Shown: piece after piece, positions 15,601-27,633 of the stretch
How the letters are laid out: each line of letters begins with the position of its first letter
Position numbering within the stretch: the first letter of the stretch is position 1
Assembly: GCA_902729315.2 (NCBI GenBank)
Contig: LR746264.1
Span: forward strand, 6,597,878 to 6,661,877
Reading direction: 5' to 3'
Length of the DNA: 64,000 bases
Source of the DNA: Spirodela intermedia
Lineage: Eukaryota > Streptophyta > Magnoliopsida > Alismatales > Araceae
Notes under the pieces: model-generated
Database searches by the model: none
Seen by the model: the letters and a program-made list of their open reading frames with translations, nothing else
Told to the model about the DNA's origin: nothing
Program-made: the position numbers and the translations under genes

Positions 15601-16306
15601 TTCTAATCTCGTCCTCTGTTTTTCTCCATGAACTTGGATGAGTTGTTCTTCTGGCACTCGTCAGTTTACATCGCATATATAAACTCCATAGTTTTTCAGA
15701 CCAAGCCAAGCCTTTTACTTCTATCAGGACTTTAGATTAGGATTGATATCACAAATATGAACTTAGACCAATCCATGTCATTGTGAGTCACGCATTTATG
15801 AAGTTAATTTTTGTGAATAATGGAAAGTCTGATGGTAGGTAACATGCTCTTTCATGTTTTTCTCATCTCTTTCTAATAACTGTGACTCTTCTTTCAGACA
15901 AACACCACTATCTATCAAGATGTATTCGCCTGCATTCCAAATGATTTCATTCCCTCCAGGTCTCTTTCTCTATCCTGATTTCCTTTCTTGTGTTGTCTGG
16001 CATTCTCTCTCTATCCTAAGGTGCCTTTACCCTTCAATTATGTTGTTGCCATACAGGGCTGCTATTCGACAGAGCATGTCATACTGGAAGGAGAAGCTTG
16101 GGCACACCACCATTGATCTGGGGATTGCTCCCGAAAGGCTGGAGACTTACCATAATGGGAACGTCAACGCGACAGATCCCTTGGAGAGATTACAATCGGT
16201 GAGGGGTCATCTTGTTTCCTTTCCACTGGAGTTCATGTCTCAGGAGGATCTGAGACCCGTCTTCAATGAGAGCGAATTCTATGCATCCCCTCAAGTTTTC
16301 CATTAA
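677..16306 (+). CDS. PLDZETA: Phospholipase D zeta (PX-PH type), 5'-truncated by window edge
   Basis: Hydrolyses phosphatidylcholine and related lipids to phosphatidic acid. In plants the PX/PH class acts Ca2+-independently in endomembrane traffic, root growth and phosphate-starvation lipid turnover (family knowledge). Exons: 677-818, 2023-2193, 4080-4253, 4783-5025, 5106-5222, 7044-7183, 7324-7473, 7643-7799, 7878-8405, 8835-8945, 9606-9752, 9850-10047, 10761-10862, 12553-12684, 14940-15005, 15898-15959, 16057-16306. They join in phase to about 962 codons. The first two exons carry the PX-PH junction and the third the PH segment ([13 protein letters not shown]). Both catalytic HKD motifs are intact: [12 protein letters not shown] at about 7325 and [19 protein letters not shown] at about 10767. 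The 528-bp exon 7878-8405 holds the variable, hydrophilic loop between the two halves. About 140 N-terminal residues (start and most of PX) are missing because the gene runs off the left edge. PLDzeta1 and zeta2 cannot be separated on this evidence. Confidence 0.95.
3325..3479 (+). repeat. Short interspersed direct repeats in PLD intron
   Basis: A 16-bp word (AGCATGTAAACTAGTG) occurs at 3325-3340 and again at 3383-3398. A second word, GCTTTCTGTGATAAT, follows it at about 3398 and recurs at about 3465. This looks like local replication slippage in the 1.9-kb intron 2194-4079. No coding or RNA signal was seen in the rest of that intron. Confidence 0.6.
5223..7043 (+). other. Large PLD intron, no gene seen
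   Basis: A 1.8-kb intron bounded by CAG/GTGCTT and TTTTGCAG/ATTTAT. It is AT-rich, and its short open frames show no recognisable protein similarity, so I take it as plain intron. Confidence 0.6.
10863..12552 (+). other. Large PLD intron, no gene seen
   Basis: A 1.7-kb intron following the exon that carries the second HKD motif. It is AT-rich, with short open frames on both strands that show no family features. No terminal repeats were noticed. Confidence 0.6.
12685..14939 (+). other. Largest PLD intron, no gene seen
   Basis: A 2.25-kb intron between the exon ending at 12684 and the 66-bp exon at 14940. It is AT-rich, and its open frames are short and unlike any protein I recognise. No transposon ends were identified by eye. 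Confidence 0.55.
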
Positions 16307-17986
16307 ATCCGACACATGATTCTGTAAAACCATATGTATACTTGCGGCCGCGTTCATATGTATCCGTTGTATCTGAATTGCATATATGATTATTCAAAGA
16401 AAAAAAATGAGTATATTATCTTCCTTTAGTCTTTGTATCCACACAGAAAAGTGGCCTGTTATGGCAGACAATAGCTTTACCAGTAACCACTGAGGAAATT
16501 CGTCTGTCATGGATCGAACAAAGAGATTTTCCCTGCTCTGCCGGTTCCCACAAGTTCCCAGAAGTTGGGCACGGCTATCCATGGATCTTCCCAGCGTGGG
16601 CAATGCGGCAAGGTCTGAAATCTACGCGAAGCTCCAGAAAGGGAGGAGGTTCCTCCGTGTTCGAAGGTTGGCTCTCGCCGGAATTGGTTCTCCGCCATTG
16701 AAAAGGGCAGGCATCGGCGCCGCGGACGAACCAAATCGTTTCCTTCGAGTCCGTCGACGTGGTCGGATTCGTTCCCACACGCGTGCCAAACTCTGTTTGG
16801 ATTTTTCGCCGAAAGCAGCAGGGGGGCGGGGCTGCTTGCATCAGCCCCTGACGCAGTCACGGATCACGAATATACATGATGCACTTGGATATATCTAATC
16901 AAATTCAATGCCTTGGTAATTATATTCCAGCAAATAATAGATTTTGACCTGATTAAAGCTGTAGCACTTGGAATCCATTGAGAGAGATCGTGGCACCGTT
17001 GACCACGACAATCGTTGTTCGTTAGAGGTTTTTGGTCGCCAAGTCTACGATCTCGACACCCTTTTACAGTCTGTACCCTGTTCATCTCTAAAGACAAGAC
17101 TAAAAGACAGGTTCTTAGGTCAAACCGGTGCAAAGTGCGGGCTTATATTTCTCAAGGATGGCCTCTTGATGTAGAGAGCCTGAAGATTTCGCGGGATCAA
17201 GCAAGTCAATTCTTTTCTTGTCTAAACACGATTTTAAAATGAGAAAATCAAAATGGGTCGGACAGGAAATCATCGACCAGTATACGCTGTCCTGTTTTGA
17301 TCGTTAGTAGATATGGAAAGCTCTGGTCACGACGGCGGAACGGGGAGGGCATGTTACTCACGTTTCAAGGATGTGACTTTGGCGGCCAATTGGGTCCAAA
17401 TGCCACATTCGAACGCCGTCTCTAAGAGCAGCTCTGTGCCAACTTTCTTATAAATTCCTTCCGAAGCCCACTTCCGTTGAACGCCCCGATCGTGCTCCCG
17501 TCGTGCGTTGACAGCGGCCAGCGGGGTCGAAGTTGCAGAACCGGGGTGAGACATCGATCTCCGTCCTCCCTTCACCGACAGTATCTAGCTTGTTTCTCTT
17601 CTTCTCTGGGCACTGGCTGTCTCTGTCCAGTCCCCACCCATTCCCGCGGCCTTTAACAGACAGTAGGCGAGATGGAGCTTGCAACCATATCGCCTCGATC
17701 TGTGTTGTTTTCATCCTCTGTTTATTCATGTTATTCACTATGAAATGATTTCTACACCTTCCTTCTCGAGGACTTTAGCCGATCTCAGCTGTTTCAAGTC
17801 TCTCTTCTGAGATGACCGGCTGGACGGTTTCCTTGGCACGGGCTGGGTGGTCGTATAGAAAATGCTCGTTCCCAAGCGAAACTCTCCCCCTCCTTTACAG
17901 GAAAGAGGACATCTATAGGCGATTATTTGCGCTGTCTCTTTGATAGGGATGTCCTGATTTTTTATTTGTGCGAGAAATGATGCAGG
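16307..17986. other. Intergenic: PLD 3' end, GC-rich island, fumarase promoter
   Basis: The first part is the PLD 3' UTR and downstream sequence. From about 16500 to 16860 base composition rises sharply in GC, and both strands show overlapping open frames of about 90-130 codons. None resembles a known protein, so I read this as a GC island. The rest, up to the fumarase ATG, should hold its promoter and 5' UTR. I could not pick out a TATA box with confidence. Confidence 0.45.
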
Positions 17987-18623
17987 ATGGCAATGCTGGC
18001 GGCCTCGCGTCGACTTTCATGCCGGTTGAACACGGGCACACCTACACTGCTCGTTGGAATTCTTCAGTCGGCATATGGCAGATCAATATCGACTGCGTTC
18101 CGGGAGGAAAAAGACACGTTCGGGCCGATACGGGTGCCGTCTGACAGGTTAGTGGAGGAGTGAATTTTATTGCTAAAGCCTTGGCAAGGCGAGTAGCGAA
18201 ATAACCGAGGAAAAAGAGGAAGAGATTGCTCATACTATGACGATAAAACTTTTAAACTGTCTGTGCGGGACTTTAAGTTACTACATGCTTTGATAATGAT
18301 TGGCAAAAGCAACATTATGGTTAACAAAAAATTAGAACCTGCTGGAGAGTTCCCTGATGCTCAGAGGGCTTTACTGTTTTAAAGCTGATCTGATATGATG
18401 CAATGGCCTAATCAAACTATCTAAAGATCACTTTGTTGTGCACTCACAAAAAAACAAAAATGCTTCTGCAGAAAAATTGAGTTCGTTCTCGCGTCCCTGT
18501 AAAATTCACAGAACTCCCCTCTGATGAAAGTTAATTCTGACGAAAGTAACATTTGTACTAGTGCAAATCTATCTTTTTTCGATAGATAGATAGAGACAGA
18601 GACAGATAGAGAGATAGAGATAG

Positions 18624-18655
<32 letters not shown>

Positions 18656-18685
18656 GGATAGATGGATGGATAGAGAGAGAGAGCG

Positions 18686-18721
<36 letters not shown>

Positions 18722-20017
18722 CTGTGAGAATAGCATTCGTTGTTTGTCTTTCTTGACGAAATAAAATGCCTGCTGTATTAGCCCTTGGAGTATTTTATAG
18801 TAATATTCCCACATAATAACATAGATTGCCCACCTTAAAGTGCGCTGGAATCATTCAAATGGACTTTTATTTAATGTTTCTCTTCTGAAACTCTGGATCA
18901 AACGTAAATCTGCCATTAACCTGTGGAGTAGAGTAATGAAAACGGTTAGAATTTTAAATATGTTGAAGCCAGTATAATCATGCATTGAATAACAATCAAA
19001 ACGCTGGATAATTATTGATTATTGTCTAATGGCCAACCTGTTTGGTAGATCCCGCGCATGGCTTTAACTTCTGGATGTTCTCTCTATCAAAGAATCAAAC
19101 CAATCTTGAATTCTTCCTTTTGTGTAACAAGCCTTTATCAGCAACAGTCACTTATTTCAGGAAAACGCTTCTTGAATTAAATAAGTGACTTCCAGCTACC
19201 CATGTCATATATATTCTTAGGTTGTGGGGTGCTCAAACTCAAAGGTCACTGCAGAATTTTGATATTGGTGGTGAACGTGAGCAGATGCCTGAGCCAATCA
19301 TTCGTGCCTTTGGTATTCTCAAGAAATGTGCTGCAAAGGTTTGGTCAATGCTGAAACTTCTGAAATATTTCATACTTGATGGTGTGTCCCGTTTTATTTT
19401 TCAGCCTATTAATTGACCTTGTCATATGCAAGTTATTAAGCTAGTGCTGAAAAGGTAAGCTAGATCCGCACCAATGTAGGTTTGCTGATTGGTGAGAAAG
19501 TTGTCATCATATGTGGCTTGTTATTGTGTTAACAGTCCTTGAAACCCATGGGTGATGCAGAGCATGATTCTCTCTCCCTTTTTCTCCATCAGGTCGTTAG
19601 TGACCAGGGTAGTCATGCGGATCCACTCAATCCTTTTGGTGGGCATCTTTGAGCATTGGGGGATCGTCTTGCCAATGTGCTCCTCCAAGATCCAGCAGAT
19701 GCCTTACATCAGGGCATCGTTGTAGTTGGTAGGGTCTACCAAGAGGAGCTTCATCACTTGACCCTCCAACTGGCAGGGGACCTCGGCTTAAATGTCCTCT
19801 CTGTCAAAGCAGAACCTGAATTTTTTTTCTGAGTCGGCATGCTCCAATTGCCGAGGGCTCTCCTTCTTTCATTAAATTTTTCAAGGGAGTAGATACACGG
19901 AGATTCTGCAGTGGTCGAAGGGGTTTTGAACCAATGAGGTGGTTAATCTTCTGAGAACTTGGGTTAAAAAAAACTGTTGGCTTTGTGGTTTGCCATTGTC
20001 AACTGTGGAATGGTAGG

Positions 20018-20095
<78 letters not shown>

Positions 20096-23045
20096 CACAT
20101 GGCCTTGCAAAGAAAAGCATGCTTTGTAAGGCAATTGACCCGGCACAGTTCAAGAGAACAAATTAAACCTTTGAGGCTGGCGCATTAATGGCAACTCATA
20201 AAAAGAGGAAGAAGGAGAGTTGGCAGAGAGGAAGGTTTCTATTTGCTACCCTATAGCCATTCATATCTTTATTTCAAGCAACATTGACAGGTTAATAAGA
20301 AAAATTAAGTTATGCATGCGTGCTTTCATGTGTTTGAGATTTTCAATTGATCCATAAACGAGAACCTTATTGCCTGCCTGCCTAGGATCTTGTGAGGTTC
20401 TGAGCAATTTTATTGTCTAGTTCTTCTGTGTACAGTTCTGGGACAAATTTAGAGTCACCACCGAAAGAGGGGGAAAATGGATTGAAGGGAACAGCTTCTT
20501 GTAATAGATTTGGAGGCTTGATTATATGGGTCATGGGGAGAAACAGCGTTCTTAGGAGTGGTTCTCCCAAAAGCATAGAAATTGACTTCATCTTGAAATT
20601 ATGAGGATCCATCTCTTATTCAAGGTCATATCTAAGATATTAGTCCACAGCCCTTTTCTCATTTTTGGACCCACCAATCTTCACGTCCTTTTTTTCTGCT
20701 TTATTTATTTCCTGTTTATTTTTAATTATGATGAGTTACCTCCTTGTGCATATATAAACTTAAAACGATCCCTTTATTTTGGAATGTGTTCCAGAATTAA
20801 CCTGCTTATGCTGATCTAAATGATGACGTTTAAAAGAGCCATCTCAACATGGATATTTCTTACTAAATATTCTGATATATCTCATTTACTTTAGCATTTT
20901 TTATTCATGATTTGGCACAAACTTTCACAGGTGAACATGGAGTATGGCCTGGATCCACATATTGGAAAAGCCATAATTGAAGCTGCTCAAGAAGTAGCAG
21001 AAGGAAAACTCAATGATCATTTTCCGCTTGTTATATGGCAAACAGGTAGTGGGACACAGAGCAACATGAATGCCAATGAGGTTAGTCGTATGAATTCCTT
21101 CATAGGTTATCTGAATGATAGGACAATTTTATTACTTGCAAAAAAATATTTAATTATTTCCTTTTCTTGGTAGAATTATAGTAAGACTTCCCTGTCTCAT
21201 CAATTGAGGTTTCCAGGATGCGTCATTTTTTCCTCGTTGACTAATAAGATGCCTCTTGTGATTATTATCTTGCTTGAGAAATATATTCATATGCTACTGA
21301 ATCGGATGAGTAAACATTATAAGGTTACTCTGGGTATTTATCAGTAAAGATTTAAATCTGGCACTTTTACTATAGTCTTTTTATGAATACATATCTAACA
21401 GGAAGAAAGGATATTGTGACTTGTCGTGCTCTTTATTTGTTAGTATTGACATGATCCATCTACTTTTTGTCTTCCTTCAAAACTTCCATATTTTATGTAG
21501 GTTATTGCCAATAGGGCAGCTGAGATTCTTGGGCACAAACGTGGTGACAAGTTTGTGCATCCAAATGATCACGTCAACCGTTCACAGTCTTCAAATGATA
21601 CATTTCCTACGGTAGGTCTTGTATTGCCCTAATCTCTTCTCCTAATTCTGTTTGAAAGGGCAGATGAGAAGAGGCTGGTGTGTTGCTACTCATGGAGAGC
21701 ATCATGGGCCGCTCATGATGGCGCAGTATAGTTGCTTGATAACCAATGGCATTTTTTTGGCTTTGTGCAGGTAATGCATATTGCAGCTGCATTAGAGATA
21801 GACAAGATACTCATCCCAGCTTTATCAGGATTACACTCTACCCTGCATGGAAAGGTGGATCATCTTCATCTTCCTCTAATCATATTAAGAATATTATTCC
21901 TTTCATTAAGTGGTCCGAAATTCAAGACCTCTGTTTCATCTTTTCGCTCATTCTATGAGAGAGCGTCAAAATGGTTTACCTGTAGGGCGTGAAGATACAC
22001 AAAGGCAGGTAGATAAGATCAAATGAGTTCACATGCAAGACGAAACTAAATGATTTCGTGACCATTTTTTGTGTACTATTAACGATTTTCCACGCCAGTG
22101 GATCTGGTTAAATCTAACTTTTATTTTTTTCAGTCACATGAGTTCCAAGAGATTATCAAGATAGGCCGCACACATACGCAAGATGCCACCCCCTTGACTC
22201 TTGGGCAAGAGTTTGGTGGCTATTGCACACAGGTTTTTCTTTCCTATTTCATTTTGTTCGATTGTTTTTTCATATCACTCCATAACTGAGGCGTCACGGC
22301 CAATGCAATTGATGAACTCATACCCAATGATTCTAGGGCTTTTTGGCTGTAGGTCCAATATGGAATAAGAAGAGTACTGGATACTTTGCCTCGCTTATAT
22401 CAGGTAAGTCTACAGTTTACTTATATACATCGAAAACTCTAGGTCAGTACTTTGTTTTAATTTGATGCCTTTGTCTATGAAACAGCTTGCCCAGGGTGGA
22501 ACTGCTGTTGGAACTGGTTTGAACACTAAGAAAGGGTATGATTACATTAAATTCATTTTACTACAGGTCTGTTAATTTCCCTGGTCTATGATGCATCCAG
22601 ATTTGGTTGTCTTGGCGTTCATCCCTACTTGGAAGGCCACACATAAAATTCTAATCTTTCTGATCAATATAAGTTTAATTAAAACCTAATTTATAACTTT
22701 CGATTTGAATGCATTCTACTTTATAAAAATTGTTCCATCTGCTACTAATAATACATGATCATCATTCACTTGTCATTTTTCCCTACATCTACCAAGACTT
22801 AAGTAACCTGGGTTTGGAGACTCGTGCAATTGAACTCATCTGACCTTATGATATCAATTGAATCATAAATTTTGGAGAAGACCAGTATAGTGAATTCTGT
22901 TGTTCTTTCTTAGTTATATCAAATCGTTGTCTTGTTTTGATACATTTTCTATGATGTCAGGTTTGATGTCAAAATTGCTGCTGCGGTGGCTGAGGAAACA
23001 GAACTACCATTTGTCACAGCAGAAAACAAGTTTGAAGCATTGGTT

Positions 23046-23080
<35 letters not shown>

Positions 23081-25910
23081 CCCCCCCTCTTGTCCCTCTC
23101 TCTCTTCCTCTCTCTCTCTTCCTGCACGCACACACATATACTGTCTGAAAAATGAATCGTAACTCATTGAAGCATTTGTTGTTCTTTCTTCACGATCTTC
23201 AGTACCTATTACTCACAACAATCGTTTTATATATAGCATAAATCCTTGTTTATCATGTGACCTGTCCAGGCTGCACATGACGCTTTCATTGAAACTAGTG
23301 GAGCGTTGAATACTGTCTCTGCTTCTTTAATGAAGATTGCGAATGACATACGGCTTCTAGGAAGGTACGTGTTTCTAATTTGAATGTGGTACCCAGGAAT
23401 TAGGATCAGTTTAAACCTTACTTGATTTTTTATTTTATTTTAGTGGTCCACGCTGTGGACTTGGTGAGCTTATTCTCCCTGAAAATGAGCCAGGCAGCAG
23501 TATCATGCCGGTAAGTTCATTGTACTAGATTTAGTATGTATTTCTTTTTCTTTTTAAGGTTCCAGCCCATAGTTCTGATACTTGACCTGTCAATTTGAAG
23601 CTTTATGATTCTGGGTTCATAGCCATAGCAATAATTGCCGTAAAATATCTATAGCTTTGTAGGAGGCAGTTGGATTTTCTTCTAATTTATATCTTTTTTC
23701 AGGGGAAAGTTAACCCAACGCAGTGTGAAGCTCTCACAATGGTTTGTGCCCAGGTAATATTTAGTATCCATCTTCTGAGTCACATGAAAGGTTTGGAGGC
23801 TCCAAAACGTTGCAACAAATTCCTTGGAGTAAGGAGGAAATTTATGTATTACTCATATCCGGTTGATGAATTCTATCTTTCCTGCTTGTCAAATATTTGC
23901 AAACTTTCTAGGAGAAAGTAGGAAATGATGTGATGTACGTGTAATTGAGAACTCTGTAACTTGCAATCAAGCAACATTCACGAAGAATGATATTTCAAAT
24001 TAATATTATGTCTAAATAGTAATTCTAGTGGAGGGGTTTGGTTAAAATCTCAGTCAGTGACCGACATTGAATTTCACATCAAAGTCATCTGAAATAAAAC
24101 TTGCAGCAGATTCTCAACTTCTGATTTAGGCCTTTTGATGAACTGATTAGATCAATTAGTGGGCAACACTGATCTTAATAAAATAGTGAGAACTTGATTC
24201 TCCATGACTTAGAAAAAATATCAGGTGATACGTTGCCCCCTTTCAAGGAATTTCGTCATTTTCCTGAAGGCAAACTAGTAGCTCTGGCACCTTGCTGCTG
24301 TGTTCCACATGTCTACAAATAGGAAACGCATCTTCTATGCAGATGTGTGGAAGAATTCTATTTTCTCTCCATTAGATGACGTATATGCTTGGTATCGGCG
24401 TAGTGTTAAGAGCTGCCGTCATTTTCTACCTCTCTCTGCATCTTGTGTATGACTAGAATGCATACGACCAAATTGGAGCCCTTGAGGAGGGGAGCTAAGA
24501 TTTCCTGGAGTATGGCTCAGAATACATTATCCTGGAAGATACTGGTTCTCTCGTTTCCCTCTGCATGAACGTTCTTCCAAAGTGGTCAACAAATCTCCAC
24601 TGCACGTGCATCAAACAGAAATGCCTGATATTTACCTCTTATTTTCGTAAATATACTGATAGATTTGCAACCCGCAGGTCATGGGTAATCATGTGGCGAT
24701 TACTATTGGTGGATCAAATGGGCATTTCGAACTGAATGTCTACAAGCCACTCATTGCGAGTAATTTGATCCGAGTAAGTTTTCTACTGATTACAGAAGAT
24801 TGAACCGGTGCTGAAACCGTCATTTTCTGCAGAATATCATCCTCTTGGTTGCATGTATCCATATTGATGCATCTTTCGGTTTCCTGCAGTCAGTGAGGCT
24901 GCTTGGGGATGCTTCATCATCCTTTGAGAAGAACTGTGTGCGTGGAATTCAAGCTAATTGTCAAAGGATTTCAAAGTTGTTGAATGAGGTATAATCTAGA
25001 GCATTATTGTTCATTGTTCCCTTGTTCACTATTTTCGGACTAATTGATTGGTCTCTTGTGCTTCACTCCTAAATCCCCTCTCTCACAGTCCCTCATGCTT
25101 GTGACATCGTTGAACCCCGTAAGTTTCCGGAAAATTTTGGTTCTCCTTGGCCTCCAGATTGGTATTTGTATTAAATCTCGCGACAAGCTCTTATGACTGT
25201 TAAATTACTGCAGAAAATCGGCTACGACAAGGCTGCTGCGGTGGCTAAGAAAGCGCATAAAGAGGGTACTACCCTGAAGGTACTCTCTCTCTCTATCCTA
25301 GTTCATACATCTATAAAGTTTGAAAGCTAAGCACGACGAGGTAGCCAAGGGAACGGTGCTGCTGTTCGTTTTATCCATTAATTAAACTTAAATCATATTT
25401 TTACTTTAATTAATTATCAGTTAAAAAATGCATGGTTAATGCAGCTCCTGGAAAATCCATGGAGCAAGTGTTCTACCTGTTAAAGGGATTTTAGTATATG
25501 ATCCTCCCCTCAGTTATGTCATCTGTCTTCTATAAATCATCAGTTTTGCTCACATATCCATTTTACTCAATCGATCCTGTTTAGCCCTATAAACCCAGAG
25601 ATGTAGATAACGTGATTAATTTGAAAACCTTTCCGGAAATGATACTAGGAATCCAAGTCAACCTTCCCTTTAAACCCGGAAGAACAAACCATGAACAATA
25701 ACGAAAATTTCCTGGTCCACTCCCCCCCTGGCGGAAAAAAAAAAGTTTATGTGGGATCTCTTCTGTGGTATAACCCACCCAATTATTTATTTATTTTTCA
25801 CAAAATTTGTCTTTTAATTGCAGGATGCTGCTCTGGGCCTTGAAGTCCTCACTGCTCAAGAGTTCGACGAACTTGTGGTCCCAGAGAAGATGATCGGCCC
25901 CTCTGACTGA
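17987..25910 (+). CDS. FUM1: Fumarate hydratase, class II, mitochondrial
   Basis: Catalyses reversible hydration of fumarate to L-malate in the TCA cycle. Exons: 17987-18147, 19221-19338, 20931-21080, 21501-21611, 21771-21854, 22134-22232, 22353-22403, 22486-22535, 22961-23042, 23270-23364, 23444-23510, 23703-23753, 24678-24773, 24890-24988, 25089-25118, 25214-25279, 25824-25910. They total 498 codons plus stop, close to plant FUM1 length. Residues 1 to about 40 are Arg/Ser/Ala-rich with few acids (starting [19 protein letters not shown]), a typical mitochondrial presequence, which supports this ATG. Visible active-site motifs are [12 protein letters not shown] near residue 131, [15 protein letters not shown] near 218, and the superfamily signature GSSIMPGKVNP near 350, with Ser and Lys intact. 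No broken exon was found. A cytosolic isoform would need an alternative start, and none is evident. Confidence 0.97.
18584..18716 (+). repeat. GATA/GA compound microsatellite in fumarase intron 1
   Basis: A run of GATA tetranucleotides with GACA and GGAT variants passes into GAGAGA repeats. It lies in the 1.07-kb intron between fumarase exons 1 and 2. Long low-complexity open frames across it (Leu/Ser/Ile/Tyr repeats) are artefacts of the repeat. Confidence 0.9.
19548..19823 (-). pseudogene. Decayed coding-like fragment inside fumarase intron 2
   Basis: The minus strand reads for about 90 codons in one frame with only two TAA stops, through ordinary-looking protein sequence such as [18 protein letters not shown] and [19 protein letters not shown]. 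Composition is GC-richer than the surrounding intron. I do not recognise the family. An intronless, stop-containing fragment inside an intron suggests a processed pseudogene or a piece of a captured gene, but that is inference. Confidence 0.4.
20021..20094 (+). repeat. (TG)20(AG)17 compound microsatellite
   Basis: Twenty TG units at 20021-20060 are followed immediately by seventeen AG units at 20061-20094, in the 1.6-kb fumarase intron 2. It is likely length-polymorphic and useful as a marker. Confidence 0.95.
23047..23130 (+). repeat. TC/C-rich microsatellite next to a splice donor
   Basis: TC repeats, a run of C and further interrupted TC tracts begin a few bases after the donor of the fumarase exon ending at 23042. 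It is a pyrimidine-rich tract at the wrong end of an intron. Confidence 0.85.
23754..24677 (+). other. Fumarase intron 12, no gene seen
   Basis: A 924-bp intron between the exon carrying the end of the fumarase signature region and the exon beginning with MGNHVA. I see no convincing coding or repeat structure. Confidence 0.5.
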
Positions 25911-26235
25911 GGAGTCAACGTTCTCTGCTTCATTCTTGGGAGGCCTGAGCCGTCTGCTCTGATTTTTACCCTCGCTCCAGGTCAATAAGGGCGATTTCTC
26001 CTTGTATCATCTCTCACCACAGCGGGGTGTTGAGCCAGCAGAACACATGATCCAGCTGCTCTCTTTCTGTCACCCGAACTGCGTTTTTCAGCTCTGAATA
26101 GATGCAGACAATTATGATGCTGATGATGGCAATGGTTGTAGATCACTGGGTGCCTAAAATTAGTTAGTTTTCTCAATTTATCAACTGGACCTTTTTCCTT
26201 CTGTCATTAACTGAGCTTGTTCTGGACACTATGAA
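25911..26235 (+). other. Fumarase 3' UTR and flank up to the copia element
   Basis: 325 bp from the fumarase stop to the left LTR. It ends in ATGAA (26231-26235), which is repeated at 31517-31521 on the far side of the retrotransposon and is read as the target-site duplication. The element therefore landed just downstream of the fumarase transcript. Confidence 0.7.
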
Positions 26236-26412
26236 TGTTATGAGATACAGCGGAAGTAGGAAAGGTAAACACTGACTTAGCCCTTCTTAGGGCTATACAT
26301 CAGTATTTATATTGGTGTATAATGGACCTTTTCGGTATTTATAGAAAGGTCTAATGGTAGAAACACAGAAAAGAGAAATATGTCTAATATAGGAGGCTTG
26401 TTCTGCGTAGCA
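26236..26412 (-). repeat. 3' LTR of the copia element
   Basis: 177 bp, TGTTA...AGCA. It shares long blocks with 31303-31516, for example TTAGCCCTTCTTAG and AGTATTTATATTGG. It lacks a 37-bp purine-rich stretch present in the other LTR. On the element's own strand this is the downstream LTR. Confidence 0.9.
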
Positions 26413-26984
26413 TTCTCCCTCAAGCTGATGCATAGATATCATCCATGCCCAATTTATTTCTTTCTTTACAGAATTCTGTTGTAGAAATACCTTTTTATCA
26501 GTATATCAGTCAACTAATTTGTAGATGAGATATACTCTTTGCAAAATATCTCTAATTCTAGTTTTTTCTTTAATAAAATGTATGTCTACTTCAATGTGCT
26601 CGGTCTTATTATGTTGAATAGGATAATGTGCAATACTTATTGCAAACTTATTGTCACAAAATAAGATAATAGAACCTTTCATGAGTATTTGTATGTCATT
26701 TAGTATACTCTTTATTTAGATGATTTCATAAATTTAAAGAGCCATAGCCCTAAATTCTACTTAAGCACTTGATTGAGCCACAACTCTTTATTTTTTATTT
26801 TGTCAAATAACTAAATTTCCCCCAATGATTCAACAATGCCTAATAGTAGAGTGTCTACCATCAATTGACCCATCATAATTAGTATTGATATATATGTTTA
26901 CTATAAGATAATCTTATCTTTTGAATAAGATTCTTATGCCAATTGTTCATTTAAGATAAGTTTAGACTCGTTGAACAGCTGGGT

Positions 26985-27065
26985 GATGAACCTCCCTATG
27001 GTCATGCATATATTAGCTTAGCACTCCAACTAAATAAGTAATATCCGATCTAGTATGAAATAGAT
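26985..27065 (-). pseudogene. copia RNase H-region remnant
   Basis: The minus strand reads LIYLFHTRSDITYLVGVLS, then a stop, then YMH. This matches the conserved segment between reverse transcriptase and RNase H of copia elements. It sits left of the RT remnant, as expected for gag-int-RT-RH order on the minus strand. Confidence 0.75.
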
Positions 27066-27360
27066 AAATTAATTTTCTCACTAACCATTGGTAAAACCCT
27101 TTATTCACTTGATTGCTCTCCTTTGAAGTCCTAATACAATACTTCACTTCAATTGATGTACAACTTGATTTATAATTACTCATGCTCATATATTTGAGTA
27201 AATTAATAATATATTTTCTTTGAGATAGAAATAAAATTTTATGAGAATAACCTACCTCATTTTTTAAGAAGTATTTTAATTATCCCAACACTTTGATAAC
27301 AAAAATAATTGTTAGTTGTTTTTGTAGATAAGTGATTTCTTACATATCGTCTCCACTGAC

Positions 27361-27633
27361 GATCATGTCATTGACATATACTAGTAAGATCATCATTTTT
27401 CCTGAACTTGATCACTTATAAAATAAAGTATGATCTCTATTAGCTTGTTTGAACCCCAAAGCCCTCATTTGTTTGGCTAAGCAGCCAAATTGGACTCTTA
27501 GTGATTGTTTTAAGCCATATAATGACTTCTTAAGTTTGCATACCTTTGGAGTATCATTTAAGTCTTTATACCCTAGTGGAAGATCTATATATATTTCTTT
27601 CAAGATTTCTCTATGTAATAATATATTTTTCAC
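27361..27633 (-). pseudogene. copia reverse transcriptase remnant
   Basis: The minus strand encodes family-typical blocks, KVCKLKKSLYGLKQS and ANRDHTLFYK, in an uninterrupted 73-codon frame at 27412-27633. Just downstream, at 27361-27378, the catalytic box reads YVNDMI where the family has two adjacent Asp, so one metal-binding Asp is lost. The domain is therefore predicted inactive, apart from stops elsewhere. Confidence 0.88.

Noticed and set aside
16509-16898. Overlapping 90-130 codon frames on both strands near the PLD 3' end
   Set aside because: Only a GC-rich composition effect. Neither strand shows codon bias, motifs or splice structure that favours one frame.
24200-24660. Possible decayed retroelement in fumarase intron 12
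   Set aside because: I examined the minus strand for retroelement motifs and found no clear block, terminal repeat or target duplication.
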